Assembly: GCF_021109255.1 (NCBI RefSeq)
Contig: NZ_JAJODG010000001.1
Source: Merdimmobilis hominis
GTDB taxonomy: Bacteria; Bacillota; Clostridia; Oscillospirales; Ruminococcaceae
Length of the DNA: 64,000 nucleotides
Direction: 5' to 3' (one strand)
Positions 45,386 through 52,655 of the stretch are shown here, piece after piece. The position numbers and the translations under genes are program-made. Within the stretch, counting starts at the first letter, position 1; the number at the start of each line of letters is the position of its first letter. Under the pieces are notes generated by a model, which searched no databases, was not told where the DNA came from, and saw nothing but the letters and a program-made list of their open reading frames with translations.

Positions 45386-45711
45386 GGATTTTAAGGCGGA
45401 GCGCCCTGGTACCTAAACTATGCAGGGCGTTGCGCACCCCTGCACCCCGCGCCCTCTTTTTTGTGTGAAAAAAGAGGGCGAAAAAGCACATTTAAGGGGG
45501 GCCGCACAGCACGCGGCACAGCCGAAGTACGGCCCCCCTTAAAAATCCCCCTCTGCTGGAGGGAGTGAACTTGGAAAGCACAGGGTAATCCATCTTTCCG
45601 CTGGCGCGGATGCCCTCGCGGGGGTGAACTGGATTTTTTCTGCAATCTCCGGCGGGGCGCGGGCAGCCCGGAAAAAACTACTGCCAAATTTATGTATTAG
45701 GAGGATGTGCA
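45386..45711. other. Structured, gene-free gap inside the tail operon
   Basis: 326 bases without a supportable gene. They contain two large hairpins: CGCCCTCTTTTTT/AAAAAAGAGGGCG (45450-45480) and TTTAAGGGGGGCCG/CGGCCCCCCTTAAA (45491-45543). Neither ends in a clear T-run on the plus strand, but together they could attenuate transcription into the chaperone gene. A short minus-strand frame is open across the gap, but its Arg/Pro-rich sequence is not protein-like. Confidence 0.5.
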
Positions 45712-46134
45712 ATGAACAGCATTCAAGCGTTTCTCAATCCCATTCCCTTTGAACCGATTAAAGCACCAGTATCCCAGCGGTATTTGGATGAGGCGGGCAA
45801 TCCCATCCTGTGGGAATTCCGCCCCATCTCCCACAAGGAAAATGAGGCCATCAACCGGCGCTGCATGCGGCGGGACAGCAAAGGCGAACACTTCGACCTC
45901 CAGGGCTATAAAGAGGGGTTGGTAGCGGCCTCTATCGTTTACCCCGACCTCTCTGACGCCGCTTTGCAGGAAGCCTTGGGCACCCAGGGCGATGAGGTGA
46001 AAACCATGAAAGCCCTTTTGCCGGTAATGGGTGAATTCGCCGCGGCTTACCAGGCCGCATGCCAAGTCAACGGCCTGCTGGAAAGCCCCGGTGACCTGCT
46101 GGATGAAGCAAAAAACGCATCCGGCAGGGCATAA
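45712..46134 (+). CDS. Tail assembly chaperone, short form (XkdN-like)
   Basis: A 140-residue protein (YLDEAGNPILWEFRPISHKE; ILWEFRPIS; EGLVAASIVYPDLSDAAL) matching phage tail assembly chaperones of the XkdN type, the equivalent of gpG of lambda. ATG 45712 follows AGGAGGATGTGCA. Near its end codons AAA AAC (46111-46116) form a slippery site, so part of the ribosomes should shift to make the long form. Position before the tape measure is the conserved one. Confidence 0.85.
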   Translation: MNSIQAFLNPIPFEPIKAPVSQRYLDEAGNPILWEFRPISHKENEAINRRCMRRDSKGEHFDLQGYKEGLVAASIVYPDLSDAALQEALGTQGDEVKTMKALLPVMGEFAAAYQAACQVNGLLESPGDLLDEAKNASGRA

Positions 46135-46295
46135 AAGAGGGCAATGAATTCGGTTTTGCCCATTATGCCCTGCAGAAACTGCATATCCGGTTTGGGGAAT
46201 TCGCCGCCATGAGCCGCGAGGAACGGGCGCTGACCATTGCCTCCTGCGCCATTTATTTGGAGGAGGAGAAACGGGCCCTGGCGAAACGGAACTAG
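45712..46295 (+). CDS. Tail assembly chaperone, -1 frameshift fusion form
   Basis: If ribosomes slip -1 at A AAA AAC (46110-46116) the product continues in the -1 frame to the TAG at 46293-46295, giving about 194 residues. The extension reads GIKEGNEFGFAHYALQKLHI, then EFAAMSREERALTIASCAIY and ends KRALAKRN. It is protein-like, has no start and ribosome binding site of its own at the right place, and matches the second half expected of gpGT-type fusions. Frameshift-made chaperones are a conserved feature of long-tailed phages. Confidence 0.75.
46110..46173 (+). promoter_or_regulatory. Programmed -1 ribosomal frameshift signal
   Basis: Slippery heptamer A AAA AAC (46110-46116) in the correct zero-frame phase, a 7-base spacer (46117-46123), then an 11-bp perfect stem GCAGGGCATAA (46124-46134)/TTATGCCCTGC (46163-46173). 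Its loop holds a second stem GGGCAA/TTGCCC (46139-46161). The zero-frame stop TAA lies inside the first stem arm. Confidence 0.82.
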
Positions 46296-46316
46296 GGCGG
46301 GGTAACCCGCCCTTTT
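46295..46316 (+). terminator. Terminator after the chaperone gene
   Basis: GGGCGGG/CCCGCCC with the loop GTAA followed by TTTT, immediately at the end of the fusion frame. It separates the chaperone from the tape measure gene. Confidence 0.7.
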
Positions 46317-46337
46317 CCGTTATTGGGGAGATGGCGA

Positions 46338-46538
46338 TTAAGATTCTTTTGTTTCGGTTTCGGGGATATACGGTTTGTTATCTTCATATACCAAAACGTA
46401 AAAACCAGCACTATCGTTTCGAACTAATTGAATATAATCATTTTTCGTGATTCCGTTTTCATTTATGTAAGTCTCAATTAGTTTTAACTCTTTTTCAATT
46501 GAAGAGAATAGCGCATAAAATGGCACTAGACGGATCAT
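46338..46538 (-). CDS. Small AT-rich protein, opposite strand, inserted in the tail cluster
   Basis: A 66-residue protein (MIRLVPFYALFSSIEKELKL; KNDYIQLVRNDSAGFYVLVY) of unknown function, predicted cytoplasmic and acidic at the C-terminus. ATG 46538 has AAAAGGAG at nine-base spacing, a real ribosome binding site; the frame extends 16 codons upstream without one. Base composition is far more AT-rich than the tail genes. An opposed small gene between chaperone and tape measure behaves like a phage moron or cargo gene. No homologue was recognised. Confidence 0.55.
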   Translation of the reverse strand: MIRLVPFYALFSSIEKELKLIETYINENGITKNDYIQLVRNDSAGFYVLVYEDNKPYIPETETKES

Positions 46539-46615
46539 TACAGAGGACTCCTTTTCGTTATTATTTTCATGATAGTAGACGGACAAAGGATTTACAACTT
46601 GGAGAGGGGGAAAAC

Positions 46616-47611
46616 ATGGACAAAATTTTAGAGGCCATTACAATCTGGCAGAATGACATGGCGACTGGATATTTGGATTATTTAAAAAATCCAAATATCC
46701 TAACTCCTGTCACCCTAATGACTGTAGAATTGCATGGAATTGCCGGAGATGTAAACGACATCCGGGAAAATATGAAGGGGATTATCAATGGCGGGGCGAT
46801 TGCATCTGCTGAACCTAAGAAGGATGAAGCGATTGATCTTATTTCTCTAGCAAAAGATGGGATGGGGTGGATAGCTGCACTTGTTGGGTTTAATAAAAAT
46901 TGGCAAGAAATTGAAAAACTACTGAACGGTTTTCTCAAAAAAGTGTTTAACTCAAGTGTGGGTCAAGCAAGCGGAAACCCGGAAAGCTTTAAACAAATGG
47001 TGGAAGGGTTCACGCTGCTGCCTTCGGTCAAAGAGGGGATCAGCTCCGGCACCTTGCCCGGTTGGATTTCCGCGGTCAAGGCGGCGCTGTCGGGTTTTGG
47101 TGGAAGCATAATGGGGGCGTTATCCGCCGCCTTTGCTGCCATTATACCATATTTGATGCCGTTGTTGGGGCTTGGGGCAATTCTTTTTTTGGGAAAAAAG
47201 CTTGTTGACGCCGTCATGAAATGGGCAACAGGCAAAAATTTTGATTTTTCTTTCTGGGGCATGAAAAAGAATGTCACAGAAGCCATTACGCCAAATGTAT
47301 CCAACAGCATTAAGGAATCTCTTCCTACAGCCAGTAGAAAAATTGAGAGCATCTCCAGCCTAGCAATGGAGAAAATGAACGCCACCTCAAGGGAGTTGGG
47401 CACTGACACATCGTTTACTGACAGAAGCGCCATGTTGGAGGTTCAACAGCCATGGAGTTCATTGCAACCGCAGGGCGACACCGTCTACCAAATCACCATG
47501 AACAACTCCTTTGCCGTAGACCGGGAGGAAACCGCCGATTACTGCATCAGCGAGCTGTACCGCCGGATGCGGGCGGAACTGGACGGCGCTAGACTGGGGG
47601 TGGCTTACTAA
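46616..47611 (+). CDS. Short tape measure-like protein, apparently chimeric
   Basis: A 331-residue protein in the tape measure position. The C-terminal part has the usual end of PBSX-type tape measures (TVYQITMNNSFAVDREETAD, then YRRMRAELDGARLGVAY), and a hydrophobic/Ala-Gly-rich central segment (residues about 165-205) with LMPLLGLGAILFLGKK is typical. The N-terminal 120 residues are AT-rich and unlike the flanks. Contractile-tail tape measures usually run 600-1500 residues, so this one would set a very short tail (about 50 nm at roughly 1.5 angstrom per residue, if it works at all). ATG 46616 has GGAGAGGGGGAAAAC upstream. Confidence 0.65.
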   Translation: MDKILEAITIWQNDMATGYLDYLKNPNILTPVTLMTVELHGIAGDVNDIRENMKGIINGGAIASAEPKKDEAIDLISLAKDGMGWIAALVGFNKNWQEIEKLLNGFLKKVFNSSVGQASGNPESFKQMVEGFTLLPSVKEGISSGTLPGWISAVKAALSGFGGSIMGALSAAFAAIIPYLMPLLGLGAILFLGKKLVDAVMKWATGKNFDFSFWGMKKNVTEAITPNVSNSIKESLPTASRKIESISSLAMEKMNATSRELGTDTSFTDRSAMLEVQQPWSSLQPQGDTVYQITMNNSFAVDREETADYCISELYRRMRAELDGARLGVAY

Positions 47612-48363
47612 TGGGATACAGCCTGTTTTTAGACGGCATCCATCTGCCGGTGGGCACCGACAAACTGACGGTGCAGCACGGGATGAAATCCAAGGAATAC
47701 GACGTGCTGGGCCAGGGGCGGGTGCAGACCCCTGACAGCCAGGAGCTGCGGACGGTCTCCTTCACCACCGAGTTCCCCGGCCAGGTGTACAGTTATGTGG
47801 AGGAATCCGCCTTCCAGAGCCCAGGGAAGCTGATTGCCAAACTGCGGGCGCTCCAGGAGGAGAAAAAGCCCTTCCGGTTTGTGGCGGTGGGCGGCGATAA
47901 GCTGACCATGCGGGTGACCTTGGAACAGATGGACACCACCGAACAAGGGGGCGAGGACGGAGACTATGAAGTCTCGATCCGGCTGAAAGAATACCGGGAA
48001 TTTGGGGTGAAAACCACCGATATCCCCAGTTTGCCCCGGCCTGGAACGGTGCCGGAACCCAAGACGGTGACCCTCAATCCCGGGGAGACACTGCAGGATA
48101 AGCTCACCCCCTCCCAGAAGAAGGCGGTGGAAACTGGGGCGAAAACTGTCCTCGCCTTTGCCATGGGAAAGGTGATCAACCCGGCGATTGCCCCGGCGTT
48201 TGTGCCGATTCAGATTGTACCCACTGAGGTACATGACTCCGCCATTGACCTGGCCGCCGACCGGGAAAAGATGCGCCAATGGGTGGGCATTGCCAAGGAT
48301 GTGAAAGACAGAATCCAAAAGCTGAATCTGCCGGATGATTATGACTTTGGCAACCAGATGTAG
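47611..48363 (+). CDS. XkdP-like tail/baseplate protein
   Basis: A 250-residue protein starting GYSLFLDGIHLPVGTDKLTV, with DVLGQGRVQTPDSQELRTVS and VSIRLKEYREFGV, the XkdP-type N-terminal domain that sits at the tail-baseplate junction. The usual C-terminal LysM domain is not recognisable; instead the end is a plain helical stretch. It overlaps the tape measure stop by one base (TAATG). Confidence 0.8.
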   Translation: MGYSLFLDGIHLPVGTDKLTVQHGMKSKEYDVLGQGRVQTPDSQELRTVSFTTEFPGQVYSYVEESAFQSPGKLIAKLRALQEEKKPFRFVAVGGDKLTMRVTLEQMDTTEQGGEDGDYEVSIRLKEYREFGVKTTDIPSLPRPGTVPEPKTVTLNPGETLQDKLTPSQKKAVETGAKTVLAFAMGKVINPAIAPAFVPIQIVPTEVHDSAIDLAADREKMRQWVGIAKDVKDRIQKLNLPDDYDFGNQM

Positions 48364-48374
48364 GGGGGAGTTCA

Positions 48375-49301
48375 TTGAAACTGTACATAGAATCCTCCGG
48401 GAAAGTGTTCGATTTGACCGATGCCGCCACTGGAATTACCTGGGAATCCACCTATCAGAGCGGCGCGGCCCGGCTGGAAGTGACGGTGCTGGGAGGGGGA
48501 TTCTCCCCTGGGGATATGCTCACCTTTGAAAAGGACGGGGAAAAGGCGTTCAGCGGGCGGGTGTTTTCCATCCGGCGGGAGGGGGCGGGGACGGTGCGGC
48601 TCACCGCTTATGACCAGCTGCGGTACCTGAAAGCCCAGGATGTCATCTTCCGCAAAGGGATGACTTTGGAAGACTTACTGGCACAAGGGTGTACGGCGCT
48701 GGGCCTGCGGCTGGGGCAGTGTGCCTCCACTGGGTTCCCGCTGCCGGACAAGACCTTTGACAACAAAGCTTGGCTGGATGTGCTGTATGATTCCATCCAG
48801 GAATTGAAACGGCTCACCGGGGCGGAATACTGCCTCTACGACGATTTTGGAGCCATCCGCCTCGCTCTGCTCCAGGATTTGCGGCAGCCGATCATCTTGG
48901 GGGAGGGCAGTTTGATCACCGGCTACAGCCAGGAGGAGAGCCTGGAAAATGCCGCCAACCGGATCAAGCTGGTGCAACCGGGCAACGGGGTGTTCCTCTA
49001 TGAGGACAATGCCTCCATGAAGAACTGGGGCGTTTTGCAGCACCTGGAAAAATTGGATGGTGGGGAGAATCAGGCCCAGGCCGACCAGCTGGGCAAATCG
49101 CTGCTGCAGGAGAAGAACCGAGTTGGAAAGACGTTGTCCCTCTCCTGCCTGGGCGATCTGCGGGTCCGGGGAGGACGGGGGGTGCGTGTAGTGCTGCCGG
49201 ATCTCTCCCTGGACGGCTGGATGGTAGTGGACCGGGTGCGGCACACCATCCGCCATGGGGATCACACCATGGAAGTGGAGCTGGTAGGAGGTGCTCAATG
49301 A
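48375..49301 (+). CDS. XkdQ-like baseplate hub protein
   Basis: A 308-residue hub protein of the XkdQ/YqbQ type (GITWESTYQSGAARLEVTVL; LTAYDQLRYLKAQDVIFRKG; YSQEESLENAANRIKL). It joins the tube to the spike. The start is the TTG at 48375 after GGGGGGAGTTCA. The stop overlaps the next ATG (CAATGA), so the genes are coupled. Confidence 0.88.
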   Translation: MKLYIESSGKVFDLTDAATGITWESTYQSGAARLEVTVLGGGFSPGDMLTFEKDGEKAFSGRVFSIRREGAGTVRLTAYDQLRYLKAQDVIFRKGMTLEDLLAQGCTALGLRLGQCASTGFPLPDKTFDNKAWLDVLYDSIQELKRLTGAEYCLYDDFGAIRLALLQDLRQPIILGEGSLITGYSQEESLENAANRIKLVQPGNGVFLYEDNASMKNWGVLQHLEKLDGGENQAQADQLGKSLLQEKNRVGKTLSLSCLGDLRVRGGRGVRVVLPDLSLDGWMVVDRVRHTIRHGDHTMEVELVGGAQ

Positions 49302-49531
49302 GCATTGTAGAACTGGTGAAAGAGATTGCGGCCGGGGTGCTGGACAACAGCGACCAGCCAGCTATCCAAATTGGGGTGATGACTGGCCCCGCCGAAGTAA
49401 AACTGGAGAGCCAAAGCGGGGCCCGGGCCTGTGTAGCGGTCAAACACCCGCTGGAGTATATGCCTAAGGCGGGGGACAAGGTCGCCGTATTGCGCCATGG
49501 GCAAACCTGCATCATTTTGGGAAAGGTGTGA
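49298..49531 (+). CDS. DUF2577 (XkdR-like) baseplate spike-region protein
   Basis: A 77-residue protein with an OB-like beta fold (GVMTGPAEVKLESQSGARAC, then HPLEYMPKAGDKVAVLRHGQ), the shape of DUF2577/XkdR proteins that act near the tail spike. ATG 49298 overlaps xkdQ and has GGTAGGAGGTGCTC upstream. Confidence 0.85.
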   Translation: MSIVELVKEIAAGVLDNSDQPAIQIGVMTGPAEVKLESQSGARACVAVKHPLEYMPKAGDKVAVLRHGQTCIILGKV

Positions 49532-49535
49532 TGGA

Positions 49536-49895
49536 ATGGAACCAAGTTTGACCCTTGGCCTCGACTTTGAACGTGGCCGGATTTCCGGGGAGGTAGACGG
49601 CCTGGCAGCGGTGCAGCAGGCGGCGAAGCTGGCGCTGGAGACCCCGCGCTTCCGACATGTCATCTTTTCCGGGGAATACGGAAGCGAAGTGGACCGCCTG
49701 TGGGGGAAGCACCGGGACTTGATCCGGGGGGAACTAGAGAGGCTCATCGCCGAGGCCCTCACCCAGGACGACCGGATTGAGGGCATAGAGGATTTTTCCT
49801 TGGAATTTTCCGGGGATGAAGTGATCTGCCAATTCACAGTGGTTTCCGCCGAAGGCAGCTTTGCCATGGAAAGGAGAATGGAGCTTGGAGTATAA
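49536..49895 (+). CDS. DUF2634 (XkdS-like, gp25-type) baseplate wedge protein
   Basis: A 119-residue protein (AVQQAAKLALETPRFRHVIF; GSEVDRLWGKHRDLIRGELE; DDRIEGIEDFSLEFSGDEV) matching DUF2634, the equivalent of the gp25-like wedge component that starts sheath assembly. ATG 49536 is used; ATG 49531 is out of frame. The 3' end overlaps the xkdT start. Confidence 0.88.
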   Translation: MEPSLTLGLDFERGRISGEVDGLAAVQQAAKLALETPRFRHVIFSGEYGSEVDRLWGKHRDLIRGELERLIAEALTQDDRIEGIEDFSLEFSGDEVICQFTVVSAEGSFAMERRMELGV

Positions 49896-50946
49896 CGTGA
49901 TTTTACAGAGGATGCTTGCCCGCCTGCCCAGCCGCTATGACAAACGGGAGGGCAGTGTTTTGTATACCCTGCTGGCACCGGTGGCTTGGGCCATTGCCCA
50001 GTGCCATTATATTTTGAGCTGGGCGGTGAGCCTGGTATTCCCCGACACGGCGACCGGGGATTTTTTGGACCTCTCCTGTTCTGCCTTTGGGCTGGACCGG
50101 GAACCGGCTACTTACAGCGTGCGCAAGGTGGTTTGTACCGATTCTGCCGGTGAGCCCATGGCAGTGCCGGTGGGCGCCCGCCTCGGCTTGGGGGGGATGA
50201 TCTTTCAGATTGAAAAGGAGCTCTCTTCCGGGGTGTACCAGGCGGTGGCCCAGACGGCGGGGGCAGCTGCCAACCTCCTGTCCGGGGACCTGCTGCCCAT
50301 CGACAACATCTCCGGCCTGGGCCGGGCGGAACTGGGAGAAGTCTTAATCCCTGCCCGAGACGCTGAGACCGATGAGGAGTTCCGGGCGAGGTTTGCCCAA
50401 TCGGTGCGGGAGACCCCCTATGGCGGCAACATCGCCGACTACCGGGAAAAGACGTTGACGATTGAGGGGGTGGGGGCCGCCGCTGTCTTTGGAGCTCCTT
50501 CTTTGGGAGCCGGCCAGGTGGGCATCGTCATCGCCGACGAGCAGAAGGAGCCAGCTACAACCGAACTGGTGGACAAAGTCCAAACCCTCATGGGGGTGGA
50601 TGGATCGGGGATCGCACCCATTGGCCACACCGTCACCGTGAAGTCCTGTACCAGTCTGGAAATTCCAGTGGACGCCCAGCTTTCCCTCAAAAGCGGCGCC
50701 AACCTGGATCTGGTGAAACCCTATGTGGAGGAGGCCATCCGAGATTACATCTCCTCCATTGGGTTTGAAGCCCCCACTGTCTTTTATGCCCGGTTGGTAT
50801 CGGCCATCCTTACCAGCCATGAGAGCATCCTGGATGTGGGAACTGTCACCTTGGGGGGTGGGAGTGCAAACCTCGCCCTCTCCAAAACTTTTGACAGCTA
50901 TCAGGTGGCCAAAACTGGCACGATCACCGTTTCGGAGGTGGTGTAA
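49885..50946 (+). CDS. Baseplate J (XkdT-like) wedge protein
   Basis: A 353-residue baseplate_J family protein. It shows the N-terminal LPSRYDKREGSVLYTLLAPV, AGEPMAVPVGARLGLGGM, DEEFRARFAQSVRETPYGGN and IADYREKTLTIEGVGAAAVF. The TTG at 49885 follows AAAGGAGAATGGAGC and overlaps the end of xkdS. The stop and the next start are fused (TAATG). Confidence 0.92.
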   Translation: MEYNVILQRMLARLPSRYDKREGSVLYTLLAPVAWAIAQCHYILSWAVSLVFPDTATGDFLDLSCSAFGLDREPATYSVRKVVCTDSAGEPMAVPVGARLGLGGMIFQIEKELSSGVYQAVAQTAGAAANLLSGDLLPIDNISGLGRAELGEVLIPARDAETDEEFRARFAQSVRETPYGGNIADYREKTLTIEGVGAAAVFGAPSLGAGQVGIVIADEQKEPATTELVDKVQTLMGVDGSGIAPIGHTVTVKSCTSLEIPVDAQLSLKSGANLDLVKPYVEEAIRDYISSIGFEAPTVFYARLVSAILTSHESILDVGTVTLGGGSANLALSKTFDSYQVAKTGTITVSEVV

Positions 50947-51512
50947 TGCTGTGGTGGGATTCCCAGTCGGATTACGCGTCCTTTTTGCCCAAGATGTGGG
51001 ACCAGATCGAAGAGGTGGCAGCCATTGCCCAGGCGGTCAACCCGGAGATTGACAACATCAAAGGGGAGTTGCGCCGGCTAGTGTACAATCGGTTCCCTCA
51101 GGCCGCGGATGAGGAGGGCATCGCCCGATGGGAAAAACTGCTGGGGGTCTCCTCCCCTCTCAACAGCAGCTTGAAGGCCCGCCGGGAGGCGGTGCTCGCC
51201 AAGCTGCGGACCAAACCGCCCATCAACCTGATAACCCTGAAAGAGATCATCGAAGCATATATGGGGGTAACCGTGGAGATCTACCTGGATGGCTACACCG
51301 TCAAGGTGCGGTACAGGGGAGAGAGCCGGATTGCTGACCTGGCCCCGCTGTATGCCACCGCCTATGAGACCATTCCAGCAAACCTGATCTTGGAGATTGC
51401 CTACGCCTATGTCACCTGGGGAGAAGTGCTTTCCAAGAGTTGGGAGACCGCCAAACAGGGGAGCTGGGATCAACTGCGAAGGGGAGACAACAATGCCAGC
51501 GGGAACCGCTAA
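50946..51512 (+). CDS. DUF2313 (XkdU/YmfQ-like) baseplate protein
   Basis: A 188-residue protein (FPQAADEEGIARWEKLLGVS; SLKARREAVLAKLRTKPPIN; YETIPANLILEIAYAYVTWG) of the XkdU/YmfQ group, the baseplate gene that normally precedes the tail fibre. It overlaps the fibre remnant by 19 bases. It is intact. Confidence 0.88.
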   Translation: MLWWDSQSDYASFLPKMWDQIEEVAAIAQAVNPEIDNIKGELRRLVYNRFPQAADEEGIARWEKLLGVSSPLNSSLKARREAVLAKLRTKPPINLITLKEIIEAYMGVTVEIYLDGYTVKVRYRGESRIADLAPLYATAYETIPANLILEIAYAYVTWGEVLSKSWETAKQGSWDQLRRGDNNASGNR

Positions 51513-51620
51513 CTTGTATGTGGCCTTGCCCCATTATGAGTACACTGTCTGCGTGGGGTTCTCATCGACAACATGCCGGTGCTGGACAGCAGCGTCCGCC
51601 TTTTTTTAGGGTGGAAAATG
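51494..51620 (+). pseudogene. Tail fibre remnant (frameshifted and truncated)
   Basis: ATG 51494 with GGGGAGACAAC upstream starts MPAGTANLYVALPHYEYTV, like the N-terminus of PBSX-group fibres. The frame is then lost; a -1 frame carries GVLIDNMPVLDSSVRLFL. Both frames stop within 150 bases and a terminator follows. The receptor-binding part is therefore missing. Confidence 0.65.
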
Positions 51621-51641
51621 CACCGTTTTGCATATTTATAA

Positions 51642-51676
51642 AGAGGGGAGCCGGCTACAATAGCCGGCTCCCCTCT
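51642..51676 (+). terminator. Terminator at the end of the tail cluster
   Basis: AGAGGGGAGCCGGCTA/TAGCCGGCTCCCCTCT stem with a three-base loop, followed by TGTG rather than a T-run. Strong hairpin, moderate terminator. Confidence 0.65.
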
Positions 51677-51754
51677 TGTGCCCCCAAAATACCTTGGACA
51701 AGCAGGCTGGATTAGACCGCCGTCATTGATGCAGTTAAGCGGACAACAACAAAT

Positions 51755-51785
51755 CCCCCGGCCCTCCTTGGTGGAGGGCCGGGGG
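51755..51785 (-). terminator. Terminator of the amino-acid ABC operon
   Basis: Minus strand CCCCCGGCCCTCC/GGAGGGCCGGGGG followed by ATTTGTTGTTG, 16 bases after the binding protein gene. Confidence 0.75.
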
Positions 51786-51800
51786 AAACAACGTATGGAT

Positions 51801-52604
51801 TTATTTTTTGGAGATATCGTAGCCAAACCACTTGTTGGAGAGCTCAGTCAAGGTGCCATCTTCGTGCATTTCAGTCAGGGCGGCATCCACCTTGGCGCGC
51901 AGGGCATCGCCGCGTTCGGTTTTGGCAAACAGATAGGCATCTTCCTCCAGGTAAATGGCGTCGCCGACGATTTCAAGAGGAAGATCGTTGTCTTTGATTT
52001 CGACAGAGGAAGCGGCAGCACCCTGAATGCAAGCGGAGGTCTTGCCTGTTGTTACCTGGAGAAGGTTGCCGGTTTCCACGGGGATAAGCTCGATTTCCCC
52101 GTTGGGATACATCTCCTTGAGCATGTCGGTTTCATTGCCGCCAACGCCGCAGGTCACCTTTTTGCCGATGAGGTCGTCCAGACTCTGAATATTTTCCGGA
52201 TTTCCTTTGGGGACAACAATCTTTAGAGGGTTGTAGCAGTAGGGGACGGAGAAGTTGTAGTTCTTTTCCCGTTCAGGGTTTTTGGAAACTTGGTTCGCAA
52301 TAGTGTCGATGTCGCCCTTATCCACCATGCCGAAAAGGCCGGAGTAGGCAGCCTGTACATGGATAACCTCCAAACCGCTGCGCTCACCAATCTCTTTCCA
52401 GACGTCTACCTCAAAGCCGACCTTTTGGTCGCCTTCCATATAGTCGAAGGGATAGTAGGTGAAAGAGGAGCCTACTTTGATGGTGGTAGGATTGGAGGGG
52501 TCTTCCGACGCCTCCGGTTCATTTCCATTGGAGCAGCCCATAAATGCGCTGCCGACCAGCGCCGCGGTCAGGAGAAGTGCCAGAATTTTTTTTGTTTTTT
52601 TCAT
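51801..52604 (-). CDS. Amino-acid ABC transporter substrate-binding lipoprotein
   Basis: A 267-residue family 3 binding protein with a lipoprotein signal (KKILALLLTAALVGSAFMGC). Characteristic segments are GFEVDVWKEIGERSGLEVIH, DTIANQVSKNPEREKNYNFS and EDGTLTELSNKWFGYDI. It is the last gene of a permease-ATPase-binding protein operon on the minus strand. Related to the binding protein at 27896. Confidence 0.95.
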   Translation of the reverse strand: MKKTKKILALLLTAALVGSAFMGCSNGNEPEASEDPSNPTTIKVGSSFTYYPFDYMEGDQKVGFEVDVWKEIGERSGLEVIHVQAAYSGLFGMVDKGDIDTIANQVSKNPEREKNYNFSVPYCYNPLKIVVPKGNPENIQSLDDLIGKKVTCGVGGNETDMLKEMYPNGEIELIPVETGNLLQVTTGKTSACIQGAAASSVEIKDNDLPLEIVGDAIYLEEDAYLFAKTERGDALRAKVDAALTEMHEDGTLTELSNKWFGYDISKK

Positions 52605-52655
52605 CTGTTATTCCTCGCTTTTACTTCACTTTTATTGACAAAAAATTTCCTTCTC

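Noticed and set aside
45418..45687. 89-codon minus-strand frame in the tail-operon gap
   Set aside because: Arg/Pro/Gly-rich sequence produced by the two hairpins; no ribosome binding site before its start.
43195..51620. Extracellular contractile injection system (PVC/Afp type) or type VI secretion
   Set aside because: The gene order and proteins are PBSX/Xkd-like; no AAA+ ATPase, VgrG/PAAR fusion, toxin cargo or T6SS membrane complex is present.
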